33,195 nucleotides of DNA from an uncultured bacterium. GTDB lineage: Bacteria; Acidobacteriota; Thermoanaerobaculia; Multivoradales; JAHEKO01. The stretch lies in the NCBI GenBank assembly GCA_905479655.1, contig CAJQNK010000123.1:90553-123747 (forward strand). The letters run 5' to 3'. The translations under genes were made by a program, and so were the position numbers. Positions 25,371 to 33,195 of the stretch are shown piece after piece; within the stretch, counting starts at the first letter, position 1; every line of letters starts with the position of its first letter. The notes below the pieces were generated by a model. It made no database searches and had not been told where the DNA came from. It worked only from the letters and a program-made list of their open reading frames with translations.

Positions 25371-26821
25371 TGCTCCACCTGCCGCTGCTGCGCGCCGGCC
25401 GCCCGTACCGCAGTCTGGATGTCGCCCGCCTCACGGACGTTCGGAGCGGCGAGCCGGTGGTCGAGGTGAGCCAGGCCAACCCGGGCCTCATCGCCCGGGA
25501 CCTGGGGCGGGTCGCGGAGGGCCGGAGGGCGCTGGCGCGGATGACGGCGGCCGAGATCGTGGAGCGCTCGAAGGAGGCGGCGGGGATCTTCGTCGAAGGG
25601 GAGGTGAGGGTGGGGGAGGGCGACGATTCGATGCTCCAGGGCCCCGAGGAGTACGTGCGCCACCTCTCCTCGACGACCGGGATGCCGCATGCGCTGGCGC
25701 GCGCCAACATGGGGAAGATCCACTTCGTCCTGGCGAATCTCGACACCGTGCTCCAGGGACTCTCCCGCGGCCTGGACCCGGCGGTCCTGGACCGCGGATG
25801 GGGCGAGGAGGACGGCCGGACCGTCAGCTATCGCTGCCTCACCGACACGCTGGGTGTGGTGTTGCCCTCCAACTCCCCCGGCGTCCACTCGCTGTGGATC
25901 CCGGCCCTGGGTCTCAAGGTGCCGGTCACCCTCAAGCCGGGATCGCGCGAGCCCTGGACTCCGCTGCGGGTAACGCAGGCCCTCATCCAGGCGGGTCTGC
26001 CGCGCGAGGCCTTCGGTTTCTACCCGTCGAGCCACGCTGGAGCCGGGGAGATCCTCCTCCGCTCGGGCCGCTCCATGCTGTTCGGCGACCGCTCCACGGT
26101 GGGTGCGTGGGCGAACGACCCGCGGGTGCAGCTGCACGGCCCCGGCTGGAGCAAGGTGATCCTGGGAGCCGACCAGGCGTCCGCCTGGCGGGACCATGTC
26201 GAGCTCCTGGCGACCTCCGTCGCCGCCAACGGTGGCCGCTCGTGCATCAACGCCTCGGGCGTCTGGATCGAGGCCTCGAAGCCCGGCCTGGGTCGCGAGG
26301 TCGCCGAGGCCCTGGCCGAGCGGCTGGCCGGCATCGAGGCCCTGCCCCTCGACCATCCCGACGCCGGGCTCGCCGCCTTTCCGGATCCCTCGCTGGCCCA
26401 TCGCATGTCGGACCTGGTGGACGGCCACCTCGCCGCCGGCGGGGCCGAGGACCTGACCGCCCGCTACCGCGAGGGGGGCCGGGTGGTGGAGGTCGACGGC
26501 TACACCTACCTCCTGCCGACCGTCGTCTGGTGTGACGACCCGGGCCACCCGCTGGCCAGGATGGAGCTGCTGTTCCCCTTCGTCTCCATCGTCGAGCTCC
26601 CGGCGGACGAGCTGCTCGACAGGGTCGGGTCGACGCTGGTCGCGAGCGCCATCACCCAAGACCCCGAGAGCATCCGCCGCCTCGTCGAGTGTCCGGACCT
26701 GGAGCGCCTGAACCTGGGCGCCGTGCCGACCAGCCAGGTCGACTGGGACCAGCCGCACGAGGGCAACCTCTTCCTTCATCTCTACCAGCAACGGGCGATG
26801 CAGGCGGCGATCGCCGTCTGA
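25370..26821 (+). CDS. Aldehyde-dehydrogenase-fold protein, probably an acyl-thioester reductase (LuxC-like role)
   Basis: This 483-aa protein shares one base with the ligase stop (TGATG). ALDH features are present: 'LPSNSPGVHSLWIPALGLKVPVTLKPGS' region with Asn168 and Lys189, and the catalytic Cys292 in 'ANGGRSCINAS' (286-296). The 'MELLFPFVSIVEL' segment (398-410) corresponds to 'E.FGPV'. Where oxidising ALDHs have the general-base Glu in 'LELGGK', this protein reads 'LHGPGWSK' (255-262), so the Glu is missing. Acylating aldehyde dehydrogenases and LuxC-type reductases lack that Glu, so I infer reduction of an acyl-thioester to an aldehyde rather than aldehyde oxidation. The flanking adenylating enzyme and alcohol dehydrogenase support this direction. 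Substrate unknown. Confidence 0.8.
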   Translation: MLHLPLLRAGRPYRSLDVARLTDVRSGEPVVEVSQANPGLIARDLGRVAEGRRALARMTAAEIVERSKEAAGIFVEGEVRVGEGDDSMLQGPEEYVRHLSSTTGMPHALARANMGKIHFVLANLDTVLQGLSRGLDPAVLDRGWGEEDGRTVSYRCLTDTLGVVLPSNSPGVHSLWIPALGLKVPVTLKPGSREPWTPLRVTQALIQAGLPREAFGFYPSSHAGAGEILLRSGRSMLFGDRSTVGAWANDPRVQLHGPGWSKVILGADQASAWRDHVELLATSVAANGGRSCINASGVWIEASKPGLGREVAEALAERLAGIEALPLDHPDAGLAAFPDPSLAHRMSDLVDGHLAAGGAEDLTARYREGGRVVEVDGYTYLLPTVVWCDDPGHPLARMELLFPFVSIVELPADELLDRVGSTLVASAITQDPESIRRLVECPDLERLNLGAVPTSQVDWDQPHEGNLFLHLYQQRAMQAAIAV

Positions 26822-26833
26822 GGTCGCCGTCGG

Positions 26834-28057
26834 ATGGGGCGGCGCTCCGTGGACGGATCAGCCCTGGGGGCGAGCCCGGCGTGGCAAGCCGAGGTCGCCT
26901 CGATCTCCGTGCGCTTCGGCTCTCGTGTCCTGGAGGAGCTCGGGGAGGCGGCCCGGGAGCTGGGCGGGAGCCGGGTCTGGCTGGCGACCGACCCGGGACT
27001 CGTCGCCGCCGGCCACCCGCAACGGGCCCGGCGCTCCCTCGAGGCCGCGGGGATCGCCGTTCGTCTCTACGCGGAGGCCGAGGAGAACCCGACGGAGAGC
27101 CGGGTCGAGTCGGCGGCGGCAGAGGCCCGGGAGTGGGGCCCCGACCTGATCGTCGGGTTGGGCGGCGGCAGCGCGCTCGACGTGGCCAAGGCGGTCAACC
27201 TCCTCCTGCCGGGAGGGCGGCGGATCGCCGAGTGGCAGGGGCTCCACCGGCCCGAGGGCCCGCTCCTGCCGTCGATCGGGGTCCCGACGACCGCCGGGAC
27301 GGGGAGCGAGGCCCAGTCGTACGCTCTGGTGAGCACCGACGAGGGGCATCGCAAGATGGCGTGCGGCGCCCGGGAGGCGCGCTTCCGAACCGTGCTGCTC
27401 GATCCCTCGCTGCCCGCGAGCGCCCCCCCGCGGGTGGCCGCTCTCGCCGGTCTCGATGCCCTCTCCCACGCGCTCGAGAGCCTGGTCTCCACGCGCTCGA
27501 ACCCGATCTCCCGGGTCTGGTCGCTGGCGGCGTGGTGCCGGATCGAGCGGGCCCTGCCCGAGGTTCTGGCCGGCGAGGCCGCGGCCGAGGTCTGGGGCGG
27601 ACTCCTGCTCGGCGCCCACCTGGCGGGCGCCGCGATCGAGCAGTCGATGCTGGGCGCCGCCCACGCCACGGCGAACCCCCTCACGGCGCGCTACGGCGTG
27701 CCCCACGGGGCGGCCGTCTCCCTCATGCTGCCCCACGTCGTGCGCTTCAACGCCGAGGCCGACCCTGGCCTCTACGCCGACCTCGGATCCGGCGTGGCGC
27801 TCGACGCCGATCCCTCGCGCAGGACACGGTCGGCCGACTCGCTGGCCGGCTGGGTCCGGGGACTCGCGTCGACGGCCGGCATCCCGGAGTGCCTGGCCGC
27901 CGCGGGCGTGCCAGAGACCGACCTTCCGGAGCTGGCCGACGAGGCGGCGGAGCAGTGGACCGGGCGCTTCAATCCCCGCGCCCTGGACCGCGCGGGCGCC
28001 CTGGAGCTCTACCGCGTCGCCTGGCCGCCGCCCGGGGAACGTCCCGCGCCACTCTGA
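26834..28057 (+). CDS. Iron-containing (group III) alcohol dehydrogenase
   Basis: This 407-aa protein begins 12 bases after the preceding stop. The NAD-binding 'GGGSALDVAK' (110-119), 'PTTAGTGSEA' (151-160) and the four metal ligands Asp208, His212 ('GLDALSHALE'), His277 ('AAHATANP') and His291 ('GVPHGAA') are intact, so it should be an active Fe(II)- or Zn-dependent dehydrogenase. Family members interconvert aldehydes and alcohols with NAD(P)H. In this position it would reduce the aldehyde made by the upstream reductase. A phosphonoacetaldehyde reductase or lactaldehyde reductase type activity is possible, but nothing in the sequence fixes the substrate. A 101-bp gap follows, the largest inside the operon. 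Confidence 0.88.
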   Translation: MGRRSVDGSALGASPAWQAEVASISVRFGSRVLEELGEAARELGGSRVWLATDPGLVAAGHPQRARRSLEAAGIAVRLYAEAEENPTESRVESAAAEAREWGPDLIVGLGGGSALDVAKAVNLLLPGGRRIAEWQGLHRPEGPLLPSIGVPTTAGTGSEAQSYALVSTDEGHRKMACGAREARFRTVLLDPSLPASAPPRVAALAGLDALSHALESLVSTRSNPISRVWSLAAWCRIERALPEVLAGEAAAEVWGGLLLGAHLAGAAIEQSMLGAAHATANPLTARYGVPHGAAVSLMLPHVVRFNAEADPGLYADLGSGVALDADPSRRTRSADSLAGWVRGLASTAGIPECLAAAGVPETDLPELADEAAEQWTGRFNPRALDRAGALELYRVAWPPPGERPAPL

Positions 28058-28158
28058 GGAGGGGAACGCGTCGGCTATCCTGCTCGGGCGGGGGAAGCGG
28101 GTCGCCCAGGAGGAGACGGCCCGCGCAACTCGCGCTCGTCGCGCCTCGCCTCGACAAG

Positions 28159-29394
28159 ATGGAACAGCCGCGCATCGTCGTCATCGGCGCGGGCCTCGCG
28201 GGGTCCTGCGTCGCCTTGGACCTGGCCCGCCGCGGCCTCTCCGTGGCCGTGCTGGAACGGGAGGCCGAACCCCTGCTCCGGGCGAGCTTGCGCAACGAGG
28301 GGAAGATCCACCTCGGCTTCGTCTACGCCCTCGACCCTTCGGGCGCGACCCGTCAGCGGATGCTGGAGGGGGCTCTGAGCTTCGCCCCGATCCTCGAGCG
28401 TCTCTGCGGCCCGCTGCCCTGGCGGGATTGGTGCTCGGAAGGCTTCCGCTACGCCGTGATGCCGGACACCCTGGCCGGACCCGGGGTGCTCGAGGAGGCG
28501 TACGACGACCTGCGCGACCGCCTGGCGCGGTTCCAGGCCCGCGGCGGGGCGTCCCGGCACTACCTCGGCCGCGCCCTGGGCGACCTCTGGCGCCGGTCCG
28601 GGGGAAGGCGCGGACGCCCCCGGGTGGGCGGCGCGCCGGTGGAGGTTCTCTACGAGACCGAGGAGGTCTCGGTCGATCCCCGCCCCCTCGCCCGAGTGGT
28701 CTCCTCGTGTTTGCGCTCCGAGCCCCGGGCCGAGCTGCGCTGCGGCGTCGAGGTCCTCGGTGCGCGCCGGCGCTCCGGCGGCAAGGGTCTCGCCCTGGAG
28801 GTCGCTACCCGGGAGGGCGGGAGCACCGTCGAGGCCGACATCGTGGTCAACTGCTCCTGGGCGGATCGTCTCCGCCTCGACCGGGCCGTCGGTCTGCGCT
28901 CCGAGGGCGGCACCCCCTGCTTCCGGGTCAAGTACCAGGTGATCGTGCGGCCGCGACGCCCCGTCCGCGAGCTCGCGCCCGTGACGATGGTGCAGGGCCC
29001 CTACGGCGACCTGGTCCCGTGGCGTGACGGCGAGGTCTACCTGAGCTGGTACCCGCTGGGCAGGACGTACTTCGGTTCGGAGCCGCCGCCTCCCCCGAGC
29101 GAGCCGTCCGTCGAGGCCCGCCGGGTCGCTCGGGCCACGCTGGGCGCGATGTCCGAGCTCTTCCCGGCTCTCGCCGGCTCCGAGATCGTTTCGGCGCTGC
29201 CCGGGGTGATCTTCGCCCGCGGCAGCAGCGACGTCGACGACCCCGCGAGCGGCCTCCACGTCCGGGCGGCGCCGGAGGTGGAGCACCACGACGGTTGGTG
29301 GTCGGTGGACACGGGAAAGCTCACGACGGCCCCGCTGGTGGCGGCGCGGGTCGCCGAGCGGGTCGCGCGGGAGATCGGTGTCGGGGTGGCGTAG
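28159..29394 (+). CDS. FAD-dependent oxidoreductase (DAO-fold)
   Basis: The protein has 411 aa. 'RIVVIGAGLAGSCVALDLA' (5-23) with GAGLAG (10-15) and Glu33 at the end of beta2 is a classic FAD Rossmann motif. 'NEGKIHLGFVYALD' follows near 51-64, a string I associate with a DAO-like family often found in polysaccharide gene clusters. 'IVVNCSWADRL' (second dinucleotide motif) and a C-terminal 'WWSVDTGKLTTAPLVAARVAE' with FAD contacts complete it. ATG at 28159 is the only good start; the open frame continues upstream across the alcohol dehydrogenase in another frame. There is no strong ribosome binding site. It overlaps the glycosyltransferase gene by 17 bases. It probably oxidises an amine, hydroxy acid or sugar derivative; the exact reaction is unknown. 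Confidence 0.82.
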   Translation: MEQPRIVVIGAGLAGSCVALDLARRGLSVAVLEREAEPLLRASLRNEGKIHLGFVYALDPSGATRQRMLEGALSFAPILERLCGPLPWRDWCSEGFRYAVMPDTLAGPGVLEEAYDDLRDRLARFQARGGASRHYLGRALGDLWRRSGGRRGRPRVGGAPVEVLYETEEVSVDPRPLARVVSSCLRSEPRAELRCGVEVLGARRRSGGKGLALEVATREGGSTVEADIVVNCSWADRLRLDRAVGLRSEGGTPCFRVKYQVIVRPRRPVRELAPVTMVQGPYGDLVPWRDGEVYLSWYPLGRTYFGSEPPPPPSEPSVEARRVARATLGAMSELFPALAGSEIVSALPGVIFARGSSDVDDPASGLHVRAAPEVEHHDGWWSVDTGKLTTAPLVAARVAERVAREIGVGVA

Positions 29395-30181
29395 CCGGCT
29401 CGGCCTGCCCGGGCTCACCGTGGCGATCCCCCTGCATGGCGCCGGGGCGTGGCTCGACGTCGTCTCGGCCAACCTGGAGAGCGTGCCGGCGACAGCGCGG
29501 GTGGTTCTCTCGGATCGCAGCCGGCGCGACGACGCCCACCGGCGCCTGCGCCGACGGCACGCGGGGGATCGCCGTCTGCGCTTCGTCGAGGCGACCGACG
29601 ACCCCGGCTGGCGCGGCCACGTCAACCAGCTGATCGCGGCTTGCCGGACCCCTCTGTTCACGGTCCTGCCCCAGGACGACAGCGTGCCGCCCGGGTACTT
29701 CGAGCTCCTGGTCGAGGCGCTCGCCACGCGACCCACGGCGGGACTCGCCTTCGGCCGGATCCGGGCGGTCGGGCTCGGCGAGACCGAGCACGAACTCCCC
29801 GGCCCGCCCTGCGAGTTGGGCCTCCGGCCACCCTGGCAGGAGGCGATCCGGCTGGACCGGGAGTGGAATCTCGGCATCCCGTGGCGCGGCGTCGTGCGCC
29901 GTCGCCACCTGAGACCGATTCTGCCGACCTCCGGAGACCGTTTCGCGGACCAGATCTGGGTCTTCGGCATCGCGCTGGAGGCCCACCTGGTGGAGGTCCC
30001 GGAGGCGGTGTACCTGAAGCGGTACCACGGCGGCAACACCCACGGGAGGTGGCCCGCCCTCGAGGGGGAGGAGCGGCGGGCGGTCAAGGAGCGGGAGATC
30101 CGGCGGCGCCTGGGTAGAAGGCCGGAGGAGCGGGAGGCGGCGCTGGTGGCGCTGGCGGGGAAGGCGGGGGGGCAGCCGTGA
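29378..30181 (+). CDS. GT2-like glycosyltransferase
   Basis: This 267-aa protein starts at GTG 29378, overlapping the FAD gene by 17 bases, with GGGAGA a few bases upstream. 'LTVAIPLHGAGAWLDVVSANLES' (13-35) is the nucleotide-sugar binding strand of GT2 enzymes, 'GHVNQLIAACRTPLFTVLPQDDSVPPGYFELL' (80-111) contains the metal-binding QDD (99-101), and 'FADQIWVFGIALEAHLVEVPEAVYLKRYHGGNT' carries the acceptor-side motifs. It would transfer a sugar from a nucleotide donor. No membrane segment is obvious, so it is cytosolic or peripheral. As the last gene of the operon it suggests that the operon's product is glycosylated or is itself part of a glycan. It converges with the next gene across 82 bp holding nothing I recognise. 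Confidence 0.78.
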   Translation: MSGWRSRLGLPGLTVAIPLHGAGAWLDVVSANLESVPATARVVLSDRSRRDDAHRRLRRRHAGDRRLRFVEATDDPGWRGHVNQLIAACRTPLFTVLPQDDSVPPGYFELLVEALATRPTAGLAFGRIRAVGLGETEHELPGPPCELGLRPPWQEAIRLDREWNLGIPWRGVVRRRHLRPILPTSGDRFADQIWVFGIALEAHLVEVPEAVYLKRYHGGNTHGRWPALEGEERRAVKEREIRRRLGRRPEEREAALVALAGKAGGQP

Positions 30182-30263
30182 ATGGCCTCCTCGGCAGGGC
30201 GGAGAAGAGGGCCGCTCGTAGCGTGTCTCGCCTTTCACCACGGGCTGTTAGGAGCCTGCGCGG

Positions 30264-33194
30264 TCAGCGGTCGGGGTCTTCGCCGCCCAGGGGTAGCTCG
30301 AGGGCCGGGTCGGTGACGGCGCCGATCTTGGCGGCGAAGGGGGTGCGGCTCGCGAGATCCTGGTCGGTGACGACGTGGACGTCGAGCAGGCGCTCGGCGC
30401 GGTGGCCGGTGTGGAGGTAGTTGACCTCGGCCAGCGCGCGGCTCCAGCCGTCGAGCCACAGGAGGAGCTTCTCGCGCTGCCCGTCGTCGCCGCGGAAGTG
30501 GACGAGGAGATCGAGGTCGCTCGCCGGGCCGGCGGTGGCGTTCTTGGTGGAGCCGCACACGTAGAGGGCGGTCACGCCGAGGGCTCGGGCGTCGATCGTG
30601 GCGGCGATGCGCTCGGCCATGGCCAGACGCCAGCGCCAGGCGTCGTCGGCGCTGGGCTCCACGAGGGGACGGTCGCCGAAGGGGGTGGTGGCGGGCACGG
30701 CCCCGGGGGCGGACGGCGGCACGAGGAGGGCCAGCGCCCGGTCGGTCTCGCCGTTCATGAGCACCTCGATCACCCGCCCGCCGGAGGCCTCCTGGACGTC
30801 GATGACGCGCAGGGTGCCGGCGAGGTCGGCGAACTCGGGGAGCAGCTCGGCGAGGAGGTTCGGGGAGCCGGCGAGGAAGGCCTCGTCGAAGCGGGTCGTC
30901 TTCTCGTCGGGAAACAGCGGCAGGTAGCGGATGCCGGCCTCCACCAGGTCCTGGAAGAAGTGGGTGCCGAAGGAGACATCGGGCACGTAGCCGCCCTGGG
31001 CGCGGGCGAGCTCGACGAGCATGGCGGTGTTGTGGATCTGGGAGTAGGTGACCGGCACCCCGAGGCGGAGCTCGCCCCGGCTGCCCCAGCGGCCCGGGCC
31101 GATGAGCACGAACTGGCGCTTGGGCAGGATCTTGTTGAGCCGGCCCACGGCCTCGCCCACCCGGCGCATGGATCGGGGGTCGGGCAGCGCGGCGTAGGCG
31201 GCGCCGTCTACGTAGACCAGGTGGGTCACGTTGGACACGCGGCCGTTGGTGACGAAGCGGTCGGCGCTGAACACCACCCGGCTGGCCGGCGGGTCCGCCG
31301 GGAGCTGCGCCGGGGCGGTCTCGGCGGAGTGGCCCTGGGCCCGGCACTGGAGGAGGTAGAGGTGCTCGCCGTCGGAGGCGAACTCGAGGTCGACCGGAAA
31401 GCCCATGCGCTCGCGCAGCAGGCGCAGCAGGGTGCGGATCTCGGTCATGAGCGGCGTGTCCTCGATCAGCCCCTGGAAGGTCACGACGAGATCGTCGCGG
31501 GCGAAGTCGAGCCGGCGGCCGATGGGCTTCCGGACCACCCCCGAGTCGTAAACGGAGACCAGGCGGTGGATCTCGGGGATCTCCGCGCCGTGCCGACGCA
31601 GGAGCTCGTCGACCTCCACGGTCTCGAAGCCGCCGGTGTCCAGGCGGATGACGTCGATCCGGCGCGGCGCGTAGCGCACGATCTCCTCGGGGGTGGAGTT
31701 GACCCGGAGCCGGGGCTGGCCCGGGGCGACCAGGACCGGGAAGTCGTCGGCCACCCGGTCGACGGCCCGGGTGCCCAAGCCCGGGACGAGTCGGGCCAGG
31801 CCGTCCTCGCGCCGGATGCGGCTCGACCAGCGAATCTCGTTGCTGCTGAACGCCACGCCGGAGAAGGCGGGGAGGAAGTACGGGCCCACGCGGCGGCCGA
31901 CCACCGGCTGGAGGATGATCCCCATCTCCTCGTGCACGTGCAGGAGCCCCCGCTCGGCCCGGTACTCGATGGGGTCGGGCCCGAAGACCGAGGCGTAGAC
32001 CTCCGCGATCGCGTCCTGGAGCGCCGCCATCCGCTCGGTCTTCGATCCCTGGTTGGCGAGGAACAGGCTCTTGTACTTGCCCGAGAAGGCGGAGCCCACC
32101 CGGTCCTCGAGCAGGCTCGAGCTGCGCACGATGATGGGAGTCTCGCCCAGGTCGTCGAGGGCCGCCGAGAGGCCCTGAACCAGCTCGGGCGGGAAGGCCG
32201 AGCCCTTGAACACCTGGATCAGGTAGGGGTACTCGCGGCGGATCTGGTCGATCTCCCGATACTTGCGGTCGTAGACCTCCTCCAGATCGTTGAAGCGGAC
32301 GAAATGGAGCAGGGCGTCCGAGGCGATGTGCCAGGAAACCGGCACCCGCACCCGCTCGAGCACGTCCTCGTACTCCCGGGAGCGCGCCACGGCGCGCCCG
32401 GCGACGAACAGGCCGGCCGCCTTACCGCCCAGCTTGCCGTGGCTCGCGGGCGGGAAGACGGCGCGCCGCGAGAGCTCGTAGAAGTCCTCCACGTTCACCA
32501 CGCCGCGCCCCGCCTCGAGGAACTCGAGGTCGTCGCTGAAGAAGCGCCGCAGGAGCGCCACGACCAGCCCCGTGCGGGCCGCGACCGGCAGCTCGTCGGC
32601 GTCGATCTCGAGAGCGTGGAAGCGCTCCAGAAGCGCCGCGATCTCGGGCAGGGACGACTCGATGTTCTCGAGCGCGGTGTAGAGGAAGTTCGCCCGGTCC
32701 TCCTTGATCCAGGCGTGGAGGCAGGAGACGATCTCGCCCTGGCCCAGGTGGTGGGCAGCGACCCGGAAGGTGCGGTCGACGAGCTCGCCCGGGTCGCGCG
32801 TGGCGCGGCCGGCCAGGGGCCGATTGTCCTGGGACGAGTTGCCGGTCTCCGCGATCTCGGGGGCCGACTCGCGGAGCAGCTCCTCGGCCTCCGGCAGGCC
32901 CTTCCAGCCCAGGTGGTTGATCATGCGCCGGGTGAGCTTCGCCAGCAGCGTGCGGTCGGTCCGGCGCAGGAGGTCGAGGATCACGGTCCAGCGGTCGTCG
33001 TCGCTGGGCCGCCGGTCGGCGACGCCCGCGCCGGAGGCCCGGACCCTCCGGCCCAGCACCCAGAGCGCCAGGCGCTCGGCCACGTTGTCCAGGAGGCGCC
33101 GCTCGGCGCGCAGGAACGGTCCCTCGTCGCTCGCCGGGCGCGGCTCCTCATAGCCCACCGTGACCTCGCCGAGCGGGGCGCCCTCGAGCATCAC
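30264..33194 (-). CDS. GAF - PEP-synthase-like ATP-binding - nucleotidyltransferase fusion, N-terminus outside window
   Basis: The visible part is 976 aa and the frame is open to the right edge. The first residues ('GEVTVGYEEPRP..DEGPFL..ERRLLDNVAERLA') are the end of a GAF domain, so the real start lies beyond the window. A helical linker follows, then a pyruvate-phosphate-dikinase/PEP-synthase N-terminal ATP-grasp-like domain ('PIIVRSSSLLEDRVGSAFSGKYKS', 'GIILQPVVG', 'FPVDLEFASDGEHLYLLQCRAQ'). The phosphohistidine and PEP-binding domains of true PEP synthase are absent. The C-terminus (from about nt 30560 down) is a nucleotidyltransferase with 'CGSTKNATAGPASDLDLLVHF', the G-S...D-x-D signature of the pol-beta/MNT fold. 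It is probably a large cytosolic sensor-phosphotransfer or nucleotidylation protein of unknown target. Confidence 0.82.
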   Translation of the reverse strand: MMLEGAPLGEVTVGYEEPRPASDEGPFLRAERRLLDNVAERLALWVLGRRVRASGAGVADRRPSDDDRWTVILDLLRRTDRTLLAKLTRRMINHLGWKGLPEAEELLRESAPEIAETGNSSQDNRPLAGRATRDPGELVDRTFRVAAHHLGQGEIVSCLHAWIKEDRANFLYTALENIESSLPEIAALLERFHALEIDADELPVAARTGLVVALLRRFFSDDLEFLEAGRGVVNVEDFYELSRRAVFPPASHGKLGGKAAGLFVAGRAVARSREYEDVLERVRVPVSWHIASDALLHFVRFNDLEEVYDRKYREIDQIRREYPYLIQVFKGSAFPPELVQGLSAALDDLGETPIIVRSSSLLEDRVGSAFSGKYKSLFLANQGSKTERMAALQDAIAEVYASVFGPDPIEYRAERGLLHVHEEMGIILQPVVGRRVGPYFLPAFSGVAFSSNEIRWSSRIRREDGLARLVPGLGTRAVDRVADDFPVLVAPGQPRLRVNSTPEEIVRYAPRRIDVIRLDTGGFETVEVDELLRRHGAEIPEIHRLVSVYDSGVVRKPIGRRLDFARDDLVVTFQGLIEDTPLMTEIRTLLRLLRERMGFPVDLEFASDGEHLYLLQCRAQGHSAETAPAQLPADPPASRVVFSADRFVTNGRVSNVTHLVYVDGAAYAALPDPRSMRRVGEAVGRLNKILPKRQFVLIGPGRWGSRGELRLGVPVTYSQIHNTAMLVELARAQGGYVPDVSFGTHFFQDLVEAGIRYLPLFPDEKTTRFDEAFLAGSPNLLAELLPEFADLAGTLRVIDVQEASGGRVIEVLMNGETDRALALLVPPSAPGAVPATTPFGDRPLVEPSADDAWRWRLAMAERIAATIDARALGVTALYVCGSTKNATAGPASDLDLLVHFRGDDGQREKLLLWLDGWSRALAEVNYLHTGHRAERLLDVHVVTDQDLASRTPFAAKIGAVTDPALELPLGGEDPDR

Positions 33195-33195
33195 C

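Noticed and set aside
30178..30420. 80-codon open frame after the glycosyltransferase
   Set aside because: Mostly antisense to the 3' end of the GAF/nucleotidyltransferase gene, Arg/Ser-rich, no domain; the GTG/ATG at its start overlaps the glycosyltransferase stop by chance.

Overview
The window is a high-GC (roughly two-thirds G+C), densely coded piece of a Gram-negative-type bacterial chromosome. Its mix of features (secreted beta-helix protein with a C-terminal 3-coathanger-like module, several sulfatase-fold proteins, paired PQQ-like propellers, a cysteine-knot-like tail, a GAF/PEP-synthase-like/nucleotidyltransferase fusion) suggests a free-living, environmental lineage such as Acidobacteriota (Thermoanaerobaculia-like) or Myxococcota. 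That placement is an inference from gene style, not from a marker gene. I see no rRNA, tRNA or CRISPR array and no transposase gene; the only mobile DNA I can support is one short non-autonomous element.

Layout. 1-3.5 kb: the 3' part of a secreted beta-helix protein, a convergent sulfatase-fold lipoprotein-like gene without the formylglycine Cys, and a secreted tail-fibre-like protein. 3.6-6.3 kb: a minus-strand pair, an SDR epimerase fused to an unusual C-terminal helical domain, preceded by a zinc alcohol dehydrogenase. 6.4-9.0 kb: feoB and feoA (ferrous iron uptake), separated by a 162-bp MITE-like element placed exactly on the feoB stop codon. 9.0-11.8 kb: an RpoD-type sigma factor on the minus strand and a divergent SAM methyltransferase. 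12.1-17.7 kb: secreted glycan-degradation genes, a heparinase II/III-type lyase and a formylglycine-type sulfatase, with a VanZ-like membrane protein between them. 17.8-20.5 kb: a WbuC-like cupin, an overlapping acyltransferase pair (PlsC-like plus GNAT) and a small membrane protein.

20.6-30.2 kb is the most interesting part: seven same-strand genes, mostly overlapping or a few bases apart. They encode two secreted PQQ-like beta-propellers, a short PaaK/LuxE-like adenylating enzyme, an aldehyde-dehydrogenase-fold protein that appears to lack the general-base Glu (as acyl-thioester reductases do), an iron-type alcohol dehydrogenase, an FAD oxidoreductase and a GT2 glycosyltransferase. Read together, the three middle enzymes could reduce a carboxylic acid to an alcohol through acyl-adenylate/thioester and aldehyde, and the last two genes point to use of the product in a glycan or other surface conjugate. 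The substrate is unknown.

The window ends inside a large minus-strand gene with the tail of a GAF domain, a PEP-synthase-like ATP-binding domain and a C-terminal nucleotidyltransferase domain. Most other long open frames here are antisense or out-of-frame shadows caused by the GC bias and are left out.
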